A stretch of DNA of 64,000 bases, from positions 62,001 to 126,000 of the forward strand of contig DASQGZ010000034.1 of the NCBI GenBank assembly GCA_035632315.1, in the 5' to 3' direction. Of the stretch, positions 16,109-25,600 are shown piece by piece. Every line of letters begins with the position of its first letter. Position 1 is the first letter of the stretch. The position numbers and the translations under genes were made by a program. The stretch is from JAFDZW01 sp035632315 (lineage in GTDB: Bacteria; Bacteroidota; Ignavibacteria; Palsa-1295). Under the pieces are notes generated by a model. The model saw only the letters and a list, made by a program, of their open reading frames with translations, ran no database searches and was not told where the DNA came from.

Positions 16109-18979
16109 TCACGCATTCACCAGACGCTTCAAAAAGGCTCCGGTATACGAGTTCTTTGCGGAGGCGATCTGCTCGGGCGTGCCGACTGCAACAATATCAC
16201 CGCCCGCTTCGCCGGCTTCCGGTCCGAGATCGATTACCCAGTCGGCACACTTGACAACTTCGAGATTATGCTCAATAATGATAACGCTGTTGCCCGCGTC
16301 GACAAGCGCATTGAGCGCAGTAAGCAGCTTGGCGATGTCATCGAGATGAAGTCCCGTCGTCGGTTCGTCGAAAATAAAGAGCGTGTTGTCTTTATCACGT
16401 TCGGCAAGATAGGTCGCCAATTTGATGCGCTGCGCTTCGCCGCCGGAAAGTGTATTTGCCGGCTGGCCGAGCTTCATATAGCCAAGCCCGACATCTTCAA
16501 GCGTCTGCAATCGCGAAACGATCCGTTTATTATCAGCAAAAAATTTCAACGCTTCACTGATCGTCATATTCAGTACATCGACGATGTTCTTGTTCTTGAT
16601 CGTCGCTTCGAGCGCTTCTGCTTTATACCGCGACCCCCCGCATGTCTCACACAAAAGATACATATCCGCAAGAAATTGCATCTCGACCTTTACGAATCCC
16701 TCGCCTTGGCACGTCTCGCATCTGCCGCCGGGAATATTAAACGAAAAATATCCCGACTGCAAGTCGCGTTGCTTCGCATAGAGCGTCCGTGAAAATGCTT
16801 CGCGAATATGATCGAACGCATTTACATAGGTTGCCGGATTCGAGCGCGGCGTTTTGCCGATCGGTGTTTGATCGATCATCACGACTTCGCCCACATACTC
16901 TGCGCCTTCTATTGATGCGAACGCGCCGATGTCATGAACCGGCTCGCCTTTCTCTTTTCGCAAGCCATTATACAGGCAGCTATGAACAAGGGTGGATTTT
17001 CCCGAACCGGAAACACCCGTCACGGCAGTGAACACGCCGACCGGAAAAGCGACATCAATATGCTTCAAATTATTTTGCGACGCTTCTTTGATGCGCACCG
17101 ATAATTTCGGATTGGCCTTGCGTCGCTTCTTGGGAATAGGAATGGATTTTCGACCGCTAAGATACGACGCAGTAAGCGAGCGAGTTGGATTTACTTTTTC
17201 GATCTCACTCAGTGAGCCGCTGAAAATTATTTCGCCGCCGTGTTCACCGGCATTCGGACCGAAATCAACGATATGATCTGCCGCGCGAATGATATCTTCA
17301 TCGTGCTCGACAACGATCACGGTATTGCCGAGATCGCGGACGCGTTTGAGAATGCCGAGCAGCCGCTCGCTGTCACGTTGATGAAGTCCGATACTCGGTT
17401 CGTCAAGCACATACAGCGTGCTCGTGAGCGCGCCCCCGAGCGAACTGGCAAGCTGAATGCGCTGCGACTCGCCACCCGAAAGAGTATTCGATAATCGGTG
17501 AAGCGTCAGATATCCAAGCCCAACATCATCGAGGTATCGCAGACGTTTGGTGATCTCATCAACGACGCGCTCGGCGATCGTTTTCTCGTATTCCGAGAGC
17601 ACCAGCTTATTAAAATGCTCACGTGCCTCGCTGATCGTCATCTTGACGACATCGAAAATAGTATTATTCGCAACCTTCACATTTAATGCCGCCGGACGCA
17701 AGCGCGAACCGTGACACGCCGGGCACGTAGTATAACCCCGATACCGTGAGAGAATCACACGATAATGAAGCTTGTACGTCTGCGTCTCCAGTTCGTGGAA
17801 AAACCCCGACAACCCCTTATAGCCCGGGCTGAATCCTTCCCAGACCGTTTTTTGCTCTTCGTCGGTGAGTGTCGCATACGGCACGTCCATTCTTACGCCC
17901 GCTTCCTTAGCGATGCGTTCGAGATCATGAAGAAAACTCGAAAATTTAGATCCCGTCCAGCATGCAATCGCTCCTTGACGAAGGGTCTTCGAGCGGTCCG
18001 GCACGACGAGGTTCATATCGATCCCGATCGCACGGCCGAAGCCTTCGCATTCGGGGCACGCGCCAAACGGACTGTTGAATGCAAATAATCGCGGCTCGGG
18101 TTCTTCGTATGGGATGCCACAGTTCGAGCATTCGAAGCGATCGCTGAAACGGTATTCCGCTGTTGAACCATCACGCTCTAATTTTGCAGCGATCGCAGTG
18201 CCGCTGCCTTCGCGAAATGCGGCTTCGAGTGAATCGACAATGCGAGCGCGAAGTTTTTCATCGCCCACTTTCCATACGAGCCGATCGACAAGCACACGAA
18301 CATTCTCCGAGGAAATTGTTTTCGGCGGCTCTTCGGAAAGTTCTAAGATACGTTCGTGCCCGGCAAGGGTGATCCGAAAAAAACCTTGTGCGCGAAGATT
18401 CTTCCATTCTTCTTCCATCGGTTTTTTCGAATGCCGGTGCATCGGAAAAAGAATGTAAAATTTATCGCCGTCTCTTAAATGCTCGGCTAAGTGCCGCACG
18501 ACAGAACTCGGCGTATCCTTGCGAACGACCGAACCGCACCGCACACAATACGTGATGCCGATGCGTGCATAGAGTACGCGCAGATAATCGTAGATCTCCG
18601 TCTGCGTAGCGACGGTCGAACGAGGATTACGAACGAATGTTTTTTGTTCGATCGCGACTGCCGGCGAAATTCCGGTCAGCATATCGACATCCGGTTTCTG
18701 CATCCGCTCGAGGAATTGCCTCGCGTACGCCGAAAGGCTTTCGACATATCGGCGCTGGCCTTCGGCATAGAGCGTATCGAATGCAAGCGACGATTTTCCC
18801 GAACCGCTGACGCCCGTAAAGACAATAAACTTATTTCGCGGAAGCTCTAACGAAACATTCTTTAAATTATGGACTCGCGCACCCTTAATCGTGATCGGCT
18901 TTTTAGACGACGGCAACGCCTCACGCGAAGCCGGAAGCTCTGCGCGGATACTTTTCTTTTTCTTCGTCGTTGCGATCAT
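16109..18979 (-). CDS. uvrA: Excinuclease ABC subunit A
   Basis: UvrA recognises bulky DNA lesions and loads UvrB in nucleotide excision repair. The 956-residue protein has two ABC ATPase halves: Walker A GVSGSGKSS and GVSGSGKST, signature LSGGESQRI and LSGGEAQRI, and Walker B LDEPSIG and FDEPTTG. Zinc-binding Cys pairs are visible (CVRC, CSNC, CPEC, CPAC, CETC twice). It is full length and intact. DinB lies 8 bases upstream. Confidence 0.97.
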   Translation of the reverse strand: MIATTKKKKSIRAELPASREALPSSKKPITIKGARVHNLKNVSLELPRNKFIVFTGVSGSGKSSLAFDTLYAEGQRRYVESLSAYARQFLERMQKPDVDMLTGISPAVAIEQKTFVRNPRSTVATQTEIYDYLRVLYARIGITYCVRCGSVVRKDTPSSVVRHLAEHLRDGDKFYILFPMHRHSKKPMEEEWKNLRAQGFFRITLAGHERILELSEEPPKTISSENVRVLVDRLVWKVGDEKLRARIVDSLEAAFREGSGTAIAAKLERDGSTAEYRFSDRFECSNCGIPYEEPEPRLFAFNSPFGACPECEGFGRAIGIDMNLVVPDRSKTLRQGAIACWTGSKFSSFLHDLERIAKEAGVRMDVPYATLTDEEQKTVWEGFSPGYKGLSGFFHELETQTYKLHYRVILSRYRGYTTCPACHGSRLRPAALNVKVANNTIFDVVKMTISEAREHFNKLVLSEYEKTIAERVVDEITKRLRYLDDVGLGYLTLHRLSNTLSGGESQRIQLASSLGGALTSTLYVLDEPSIGLHQRDSERLLGILKRVRDLGNTVIVVEHDEDIIRAADHIVDFGPNAGEHGGEIIFSGSLSEIEKVNPTRSLTASYLSGRKSIPIPKKRRKANPKLSVRIKEASQNNLKHIDVAFPVGVFTAVTGVSGSGKSTLVHSCLYNGLRKEKGEPVHDIGAFASIEGAEYVGEVVMIDQTPIGKTPRSNPATYVNAFDHIREAFSRTLYAKQRDLQSGYFSFNIPGGRCETCQGEGFVKVEMQFLADMYLLCETCGGSRYKAEALEATIKNKNIVDVLNMTISEALKFFADNKRIVSRLQTLEDVGLGYMKLGQPANTLSGGEAQRIKLATYLAERDKDNTLFIFDEPTTGLHLDDIAKLLTALNALVDAGNSVIIIEHNLEVVKCADWVIDLGPEAGEAGGDIVAVGTPEQIASAKNSYTGAFLKRLVNA

Positions 18980-18987
18980 CTATAGTA

Positions 18988-19530
18988 TTAACGATTCTGC
19001 GTTCCGAGGTAGCGTGCTTTTATGACCGAGAGGTGGTGCATCTCATGCCCGGCAATAATATACCCGAGCGCACGGACGGAAACCGTAGCCTTGTTTGCCG
19101 TCCCTGTTCTCAACAGCCGTTCGTTGTCGAGACTTTTGAAGAGCTCGATGCTTGTATGGCGAATAGCTGAATACTCTGAAATAATATCGTTAATGCTGCG
19201 TGAGTCGGCGTGCGCTTCACGGGCGAACGCATTCTCGTCGAATCCTGCGAGCTCTGTCTTATCGCCCCGCGCAATTCGCAAAGTGCGATACCCGAATATA
19301 TGCTCGCTATCGATAATATGACAGAGCACATCCTTCACCGACCACTTATTCGGAGCATAACGAAATAATGATTCCTCTTCGCTTAGCGAATTTGCAAGAG
19401 TTGCAACACTCTCCGTTTGCGTCTGGAAATAGCTCAGGAGATCGCGTCCGGGCACAAGTGAGATATACTGATGATAGTAATCGAGATACTCGCCTCGCTC
19501 GGGTGGTACAATGACTGGATAACTGCTCAT
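18988..19530 (-). CDS. DinB/YfiT-like four-helix metalloprotein
   Basis: The 180-residue protein has the DinB superfamily pattern: a helix with VKDVLCHIIDSEHIFGYR and a later GHEMHHLSVIKARY helix, which together supply the His ligands for a divalent metal. Members are often thiol-dependent transferases or hydrolases, or are damage-induced with no known reaction. The substrate is unknown here. It lies 5 bases after the NYN gene and 8 before uvrA, so the three are one operon; a link to DNA damage is possible but unproven. Confidence 0.8.
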   Translation of the reverse strand: MSSYPVIVPPERGEYLDYYHQYISLVPGRDLLSYFQTQTESVATLANSLSEEESLFRYAPNKWSVKDVLCHIIDSEHIFGYRTLRIARGDKTELAGFDENAFAREAHADSRSINDIISEYSAIRHTSIELFKSLDNERLLRTGTANKATVSVRALGYIIAGHEMHHLSVIKARYLGTQNR

Positions 19531-19535
19531 CGTGC

Positions 19536-20126
19536 TTATACCATTTGTTCTTCGCGCTGGAATGATTCGATGCCGTTGGTGAAGCGCTCGACAGATGATC
19601 GAATCTCCGCAAGATCAAAAAAATGTTTGCCGGCAGCATTGCGAAGTTCTCGTGCTACCGTCTCCTGCGTTGAGGCGACGATCACCCGTTTGCCGTAACT
19701 GCGCAGCAGTTCAACGGCGCGTTCGAAATCGCCGTCGCCGGTGACGAGAACAGCTGTATCGTATTGCGCGATGGTCGTAAAAAGATCGATTGCCATTTCG
19801 AGATCGAGATTCGCTTTGCGCGTCAGCTCACCCGAAACATCGTCGCGAAAATACTTGATGGATTTCACGCGAACGGTATAACCGGCGTGATTGAGATACC
19901 CATAAAAACGCTGCTCACGAGGATCAGGCGGCATTTTCTGCGATGCATACCAGAATGCGTCCCCGATCGTGGCGCCTTCGGAAAAATACTCGAGCAGTTT
20001 ACGCGGATCGAAGAACCAACCGAGGGCTCGCTGAGCATAATACGCGTTTTCGCCATCGACAAAAACGGAGACACGGTTCGACCCATTTTTAAAAAGAGGA
20101 TGTAAATTTGTTTCCATATTATACAT
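19536..20126 (-). CDS. NYN-domain (LabA/PIN-like) protein
   Basis: The 196-residue protein opens with VSVFVDGENAYY (Asp24, Asn27) and has the conserved LDLEMAIDLF helix and LVTGDGDFERAV motif with clustered acidic residues. This is the NYN/PIN-like nuclease fold, which usually cleaves RNA with Mg2+. The key acidic residues appear intact. A second ATG three codons in (20117) is an equally good start. It precedes DinB and uvrA in the operon; the target is unknown. Confidence 0.8.
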   Translation of the reverse strand: MYNMETNLHPLFKNGSNRVSVFVDGENAYYAQRALGWFFDPRKLLEYFSEGATIGDAFWYASQKMPPDPREQRFYGYLNHAGYTVRVKSIKYFRDDVSGELTRKANLDLEMAIDLFTTIAQYDTAVLVTGDGDFERAVELLRSYGKRVIVASTQETVARELRNAAGKHFFDLAEIRSSVERFTNGIESFQREEQMV

Positions 20127-20175
20127 TGATGAAGTACGATAGTAACACGCCGCATACGCGGACGCGAATAATCAA

Positions 20176-21258
20176 TTAATATATACTTTTTCCGGTCGCT
20201 CGATCGAACAGATGCAATCCACGACCGCTAACACTAACAGCAATTTCATCTCCGATGTTCGGTATCCTGTCGTGATGGCGCAGTGTCACGGAAAGTGTCC
20301 CGTTTTCTGAAAGCGAAGAGGATATATAGCAATGCGTCGTCGAACCAAGACGCTCCACAAGCTCGACTGTGCCTGTGATCGAATTGGAGTTATTTTTTTC
20401 AGTAAGCTGAAGTAATTCCGGTCGAACACCAAGAATAACATTTGTTGCTTTCGAACTAGTATCTACCGGTAATTTTAATTTACCTGCGGCGAATACTTTT
20501 TTCCCGTCCTCGTCTTGCAAAGAACCCGCGATCATATTTATCGTCGGAGAGCCGAGGAAGCGCGCGACGAACGCCGTTATCGGCGAATTATAGATTTCCG
20601 TCGGTGTGCCGGTTTGCTCGATGCTGCCATTATTCATCACGACGATCTTATCGCCCATCGTCATTGCTTCGGTCTGATCATGCGTCACATAAACCATCGT
20701 CGTCGCAAGGCGGCGCTGAAGTGATTTCAACTCCGTCCGCATTTCGGTACGGAGCGCGGCGTCGAGATTCGAGAGTGGCTCATCGAAGAGAAAAACCTGC
20801 GGCTTGCGAACGATCGCACGACCAAGCGCGACGCGCTGACGCTCGCCGCCGGAAAGTTCTTTCGGCTTGCGCTCGAGCAATCGCGTGATCGCAAGCATAT
20901 CCGCAGCGGCGCGGACTTCTTTCTCAATAATGCTCTTCTCGGCTTTTCTGATCGTCAGTGGAAACGCAATATTCTCATAGACCGTCAGATGCGGATAGAG
21001 CGCATAGTTCTGAAAGACCATCGCAACGTCGCGGTCTTTCGGATGCAGATCGTTCACGCGTTTGCCGGCGATGGAAATATCGCCGCCGGAAATTTCCTCG
21101 AGCCCTGCGATCATCCGAAGCGTCGTCCATTTTCCGCAGCCCGACGCACCGACAAGCACAACGAACTCGCCCTTCTCTGCAGTGAACGACACACCGCGAA
21201 CAGCTTCGCTGCCATTCGAGTAGCGCTTCGTGACGTTATGTAATTCTACGTGTGGCAA
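20176..21258 (-). CDS. ABC transporter ATPase, UgpC/MsmK type, with altered P-loop
   Basis: The 360-residue protein has the layout of carbohydrate-uptake ATPases: Walker A at residues 37-45, Q-loop, signature LSGGERQRVALGRAI, Walker B FLFDEPLSNLD, the H-loop VTHDQTEA, and a C-terminal TOBE domain with FLGSPTINMIAG. The Walker A reads GASGCGKWT instead of GASGCGKST: residue 44 is Trp where the Mg2+-coordinating Ser or Thr belongs, and a single base (21128) accounts for it. The protein should bind or hydrolyse ATP poorly. No permease or binding-protein gene is near. Its start directly follows the stop of the sensor kinase gene. Confidence 0.85.
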   Translation of the reverse strand: MPHVELHNVTKRYSNGSEAVRGVSFTAEKGEFVVLVGASGCGKWTTLRMIAGLEEISGGDISIAGKRVNDLHPKDRDVAMVFQNYALYPHLTVYENIAFPLTIRKAEKSIIEKEVRAAADMLAITRLLERKPKELSGGERQRVALGRAIVRKPQVFLFDEPLSNLDAALRTEMRTELKSLQRRLATTMVYVTHDQTEAMTMGDKIVVMNNGSIEQTGTPTEIYNSPITAFVARFLGSPTINMIAGSLQDEDGKKVFAAGKLKLPVDTSSKATNVILGVRPELLQLTEKNNSNSITGTVELVERLGSTTHCYISSSLSENGTLSVTLRHHDRIPNIGDEIAVSVSGRGLHLFDRATGKSIY

Positions 21259-22536
21259 TTATGCTTTTACTAATCTTATTCTGAACGTCGTGCCCTTCCC
21301 CGGCGCAGAATCTTTAATAAAGAGCTTGCCGTGATGATACTCCTCGACGATGCGCTTGGCGAGCGTCAGGCCCAAGCCCCAGCCGCGCGATTTTGTGCTG
21401 AACCCCGGGCGAAATACTTCCTTGCGGCGGCGCGCATCCATGCCTTTGCCGGAATCCGTAACATCGATCGTCACGACATCATGTTTTTGCTCGATCTTAA
21501 CCAGAATGCTTCCCTGCGATTCGATCGCCTCGGTCGCATTCTTGATCAGATTCTCCAGCACCCATTCGAACAGCTCGCGATTGATGCTCGCAAGAATTTC
21601 GTCGTGATTTGTTTCAAGTGAGAACGCAATCGCATTGCCGAGACGCGGCATTCTGTCTTCGAGATAACCCATTACGCCCGAGACGACGGCGACGATGTTT
21701 TGCTCGCGCAGATCAGGCTTCGAGCCGATCTTCGAGAAGCGCGTCGCGATGCGATTTAATCTCTCGACGTCCTTGCCGATCTCGCCGGCAATTTTATTTA
21801 CTTCGACAGGATCGTTCGCACCCAGCCCAAGCATTTCCGTCCAGCCGAGCAAACTTGATAATGGCGTGCCGAGCTGATGCGCCGTTTCGCGGGACATCCC
21901 GACCCAGATGTTCGATTGCTCGCTCTTCTTTAGATACGAAAAACTCAGATACCCGATCGCGATCACCACCGCTGCCAATAATAATTGGATGAACGGCATC
22001 CGCGCGATCTCGGCTAAGATGGCGCTGTCGCCGTAATGGATGTAATTCGTAACGATCTCCGCGCCGCTCGAATCTTTATACGTGATGCGCTCGGGCGGAT
22101 GCGAACCGTCCATCCGTTTTATTTCTTTTTTGAGATAGGCGAGCTGCTCGTGCTTCGAGAGCGTCGTATCGAACGGAATATTAATATTAAATTGCTTATA
22201 GGTATTGAGATTGAAGCTCGGCTCGTTATCGCGGTCGGTGACGATGATCGGCACGCCGGAGTTGCGCGCATAATCGACCACTTGCTGATACAGCGTCAGA
22301 TCGACGTCGCCGCTATTTTGGAAATACCGAAGCGCCGACGCAAGCAGGAGCGCCACGCGCTGTTCGCGGACTTTCAGTTCTCGCACCAGTCCGTTATTAT
22401 AGATCAGGATGCCGATCACGACGAGGACCGACGACACCAGCAGGGCGAGCTTAATATTTGCCGAGCGCGGCAATTTGATCGCCGACGTTTTCAGCACCGG
22501 CGTTTGGGTATGTGAAGTCCGCTCTCCTGTTTCCAC
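21259..22536 (-). CDS. Membrane sensor histidine kinase
   Basis: The 425-residue protein has two membrane segments (about 28-46 and 181-203) that enclose a 130-residue periplasmic sensor domain without a known motif. The H-box is SRETAHQLGTPLSSLLGW with His220, and the ATPase domain shows the N-box ENLIKNATEAIE, G1 DSGKGMD and G2 GWGLGLTLAKRI. It autophosphorylates and should pass phosphate to a response regulator, but none is encoded in the window, so it is an orphan here. The stop directly abuts the start of the ABC ATPase gene. Confidence 0.88.
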   Translation of the reverse strand: METGERTSHTQTPVLKTSAIKLPRSANIKLALLVSSVLVVIGILIYNNGLVRELKVREQRVALLLASALRYFQNSGDVDLTLYQQVVDYARNSGVPIIVTDRDNEPSFNLNTYKQFNINIPFDTTLSKHEQLAYLKKEIKRMDGSHPPERITYKDSSGAEIVTNYIHYGDSAILAEIARMPFIQLLLAAVVIAIGYLSFSYLKKSEQSNIWVGMSRETAHQLGTPLSSLLGWTEMLGLGANDPVEVNKIAGEIGKDVERLNRIATRFSKIGSKPDLREQNIVAVVSGVMGYLEDRMPRLGNAIAFSLETNHDEILASINRELFEWVLENLIKNATEAIESQGSILVKIEQKHDVVTIDVTDSGKGMDARRRKEVFRPGFSTKSRGWGLGLTLAKRIVEEYHHGKLFIKDSAPGKGTTFRIRLVKA

Positions 22537-22587
22537 TACGCGTACCTAACGACAAACAATCATTGTCGGTTGCGGGCACAAACGAAT

Positions 22588-22622
22588 CCCCTCTTATTTA
22601 TAAGGAGAGGGTCGGGGTAAGG
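22588..22622 (+). repeat. Palindromic GAGAGGGTCGGGGT repeat, copy A
   Basis: CCCCTC, a short spacer, then GGAGAGGGTCGGGGTAAGG. The second part matches copy B inside the restriction-modification gene and, inverted, copies C and D at 26787 and 27239. The family resembles the widespread intergenic CCCTCACCCC..CCCTCTCCC palindromes. Confidence 0.7.
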
Positions 22623-22635
22623 TTGACAGAGGTTG

Positions 22636-22643
22636 TATATTTG
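22636..22643 (+). promoter_or_regulatory. -7 element (TATATTTG) five bases before the ATG
   Basis: TATATTTG is a perfect -7 box, followed by TACCA and then the ATG of the restriction-modification gene, so the transcript would begin at or next to the ATG. The upstream -33 position lies in repeat copy A and has no clear TTG. Confidence 0.45.
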
Positions 22644-22648
22644 TACCA

Positions 22649-25600
22649 ATGCCGAACACCCACATCCAGAAGTATCTTGCCGAAGTGCAATCCCAACTTT
22701 CTACGGGTATTGCGAAAGAACATGCCTACCGTCCAGCGCTGAAAAATCTTCTTACGGCATTATTCCCAAAAATAAAAGCCGTCAACGACGCAAAGAAGAT
22801 CGATGTCGGCGCGCCTGATTTTCATTTACTGCAAGGCGAAACTCCTGTCGGATATATTGAAGCAAAAGATATTGGTTTGGATTTAGATGATAAGAGCACA
22901 CAGGCGCAGACAAAACGATATATAGATGGTTTGGCAAATGTCGTCCTCACCGATTACCTCGAATTCAGGTGGTATCTGACCGATACTAAAAATCCGCGCC
23001 GTATAGTAATCCTTGCAGAGAAAAAGGGCAGTAAAATTATCCCTATTGACGGGAGCGATGAAGCTCTTTTAAATCTTCTCACTCTATTCGTTACAAACGA
23101 AGATGCCCGCACTGTAAAGTCCGCCAAGGAGCTTGCAAAGCGAATGGCAAATCTTGCGAAGATCATTCGTGATATTATTTCCGCGGCGCTGAAAATATCG
23201 GATGAAAGCACACAGCTTCACGAGACGATGAAATCCTTCAAGGATGTGCTCTTACATGACCTTGATGATGAAAAATTCGCCGATATGTATGCGCAGACGA
23301 TTTGCTATGGAATGTTCGCCGCGCGTGTTAATCATAATATTGGCAAATCCAAATTCGAACGTAAGACTGCCGGATACGATCTGCCGAAAACAAATCCTTT
23401 CCTGAGGCAGCTTTTTAATACGATTGCTGGACCCGAACTCGATGAGCGCGTAATATGGGCAGTGGATGATCTTGCAAATCTTCTGCATCATGCCGATATG
23501 GAAGGCATCTTAAAAGATTTCGGCAAGCGCACAAGGCAGGAGGATCCCGTCGTCCATTTTTACGAGACTTTTCTTGCCGCATACGATCCCAAGCTTCGCG
23601 AATCGCGCGGAGTCTATTATACGCCCGAGCCGGTTGTCAGCTATATTGTCCGAAGCGTCGATCATATTCTGAAAACCGATTTCGGTCTGGAAAAAGGTTT
23701 GGCAGATTCGACAAAAATAAAACCTCCCTCTACCGGTACTCCGGGAGAGGGTCGGGGTGAGGGCGAACGGGGCAACTCCGACCTCCACAAAGTCCTCATC
23801 CTCGATCCCGCCTGCGGAACGGGGACATTCCTACACGGAGTCATCGATCAGATTCACGAAAATTTCAAAGGCAACGAAGGCGCATGGAGTTCGTATGTAT
23901 CCGAGCATCTGCTTCCGCGCATTTTCGGCTTCGAGCTGCTCATGGCTCCCTATGCCGTTGCGCATCTGAAGCTTGGATTACAATTGAAAGAATTCGGATA
24001 TGATTTTAAGAGTGAGGAGCGGCTCAGAGTCTATCTCACCAATACGCTCGAAGAAGCATTCCATGCCGATGAAAAACTTCCGCTCACCAACTGGCTCGCA
24101 AAAGAAGCAAATGCGGCAAACGAAGTAAAGCGCGATCTGCCCATTATGGTTGTGCTCGGGAATCCGCCGTATGAAGGGACATCTGCAAACGTAAGTTGGA
24201 GCATTGTTAATGACCCCGTTAGTGGCAAAAAGAAGAATAAAAAAACTTGGATTGGCAAATTGTTAATGGGAGAAGATATTAAAAAGCATACTGAATATTA
24301 TGAAGTAGACGGGCATGGATTAGGTGAAAAAAATCCAAAATGGTTACAAAATGATTATGTAAAATTTATTCGATTTGCAGAGTGGAGGATACAGCAAACC
24401 GGCTTTGGGGTTTTGGCATTTATAACAGCAAATAGCTATCTCGATAATCCGACCTTTAAAGGTATGCGCCAACATCTCATTAACACTTTCGATAATATCT
24501 ATCTTTTGGATTTACACGGAAGCAGCACAAAAGGTGAAAAAAATACTGACGGTGGAAAAGACGAAAACGTTTTCGATATTACCCAAGGGGTTTCGATTGC
24601 TTTATTCATAAAAAAAGAATTTAATAAAGAAAAAAATGCCATTGTAAAACATGCTAATATCTTCGGGTCAAGAGAATCTAAATATTCATACCTTTTTAGC
24701 AATGATGTTAGTAAAACAAAATGGAAAAAATTATCCCCTCAGAGTCCAAATTATTATTTTTTTATACAAGAAAATAAGGAGGACGTTAGCGATCTATGGC
24801 ATCTCAAGAAAATCTTTAATTTCGATAGTATGGGTATCACGACTGGTGATGACGGACATTATGTCAGTTTTACTTATGAGGAGGCATTAAAGAAAGAACA
24901 GGGGTCGAAAAAAAGCTTAATCAAATATTCGTACAGACCTTTTGATGATCAGTGGTTAATATATAACGTAAAGAAACTTGCACGAGCAAGGTCAGAATTG
25001 AACGTAAATTTGATAGATCAGGAAAACATGTCATTGGTGGTTCTAAGAAGGCCACGCAATCAGAAGGTAGAAAATTTTTTTGTTACTCATCTACCAACAG
25101 ATAAATGTATTATATCGACTTTGGACAATGCAAATGTCTTTCCTTTATATCTCTACCCCGACACTAACAAAAAAGACCTTTTCTCCGAAGAGGTTGCGGG
25201 TTCAAATCCCGCCACGCGCGCGCCGAATCTTTCGGCGGAGTTTATTAAGGCGATGGAAGAGCGACTGCGGATGAAATTCGTAACGGACGGCAAAGGGAAT
25301 CTGAAAAAGACATTCGGACCTGAAGACGTATTTCACTATATGTATGCTATTTTTCATTCGCCAACATACCGTACGCGATATGCAGAGTTCTTAAAAATAG
25401 ATTTTCCGAGATTGCCGCTGACAAGTGATCTTACACTCTTCGCGAAGCTCTGTAAACTTGGAGAGAAGCTTGTGAAACTTCATCTGATGGAGAAGTTCGG
25501 CAAAGAAATGGTGAAGTTTCCGGTAAAAGGCAGTGATGAGGTGGAGTATGTTGAGTTCGAGTCCGACTCTGGGCACAAAGACAGAGTCGTGATCAACGAC

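Noticed and set aside
25191..25230. A complete tRNA gene at the T-arm-like sequence
   Set aside because: No acceptor, D- or anticodon arm can be drawn around it, so only a fragment is supported.
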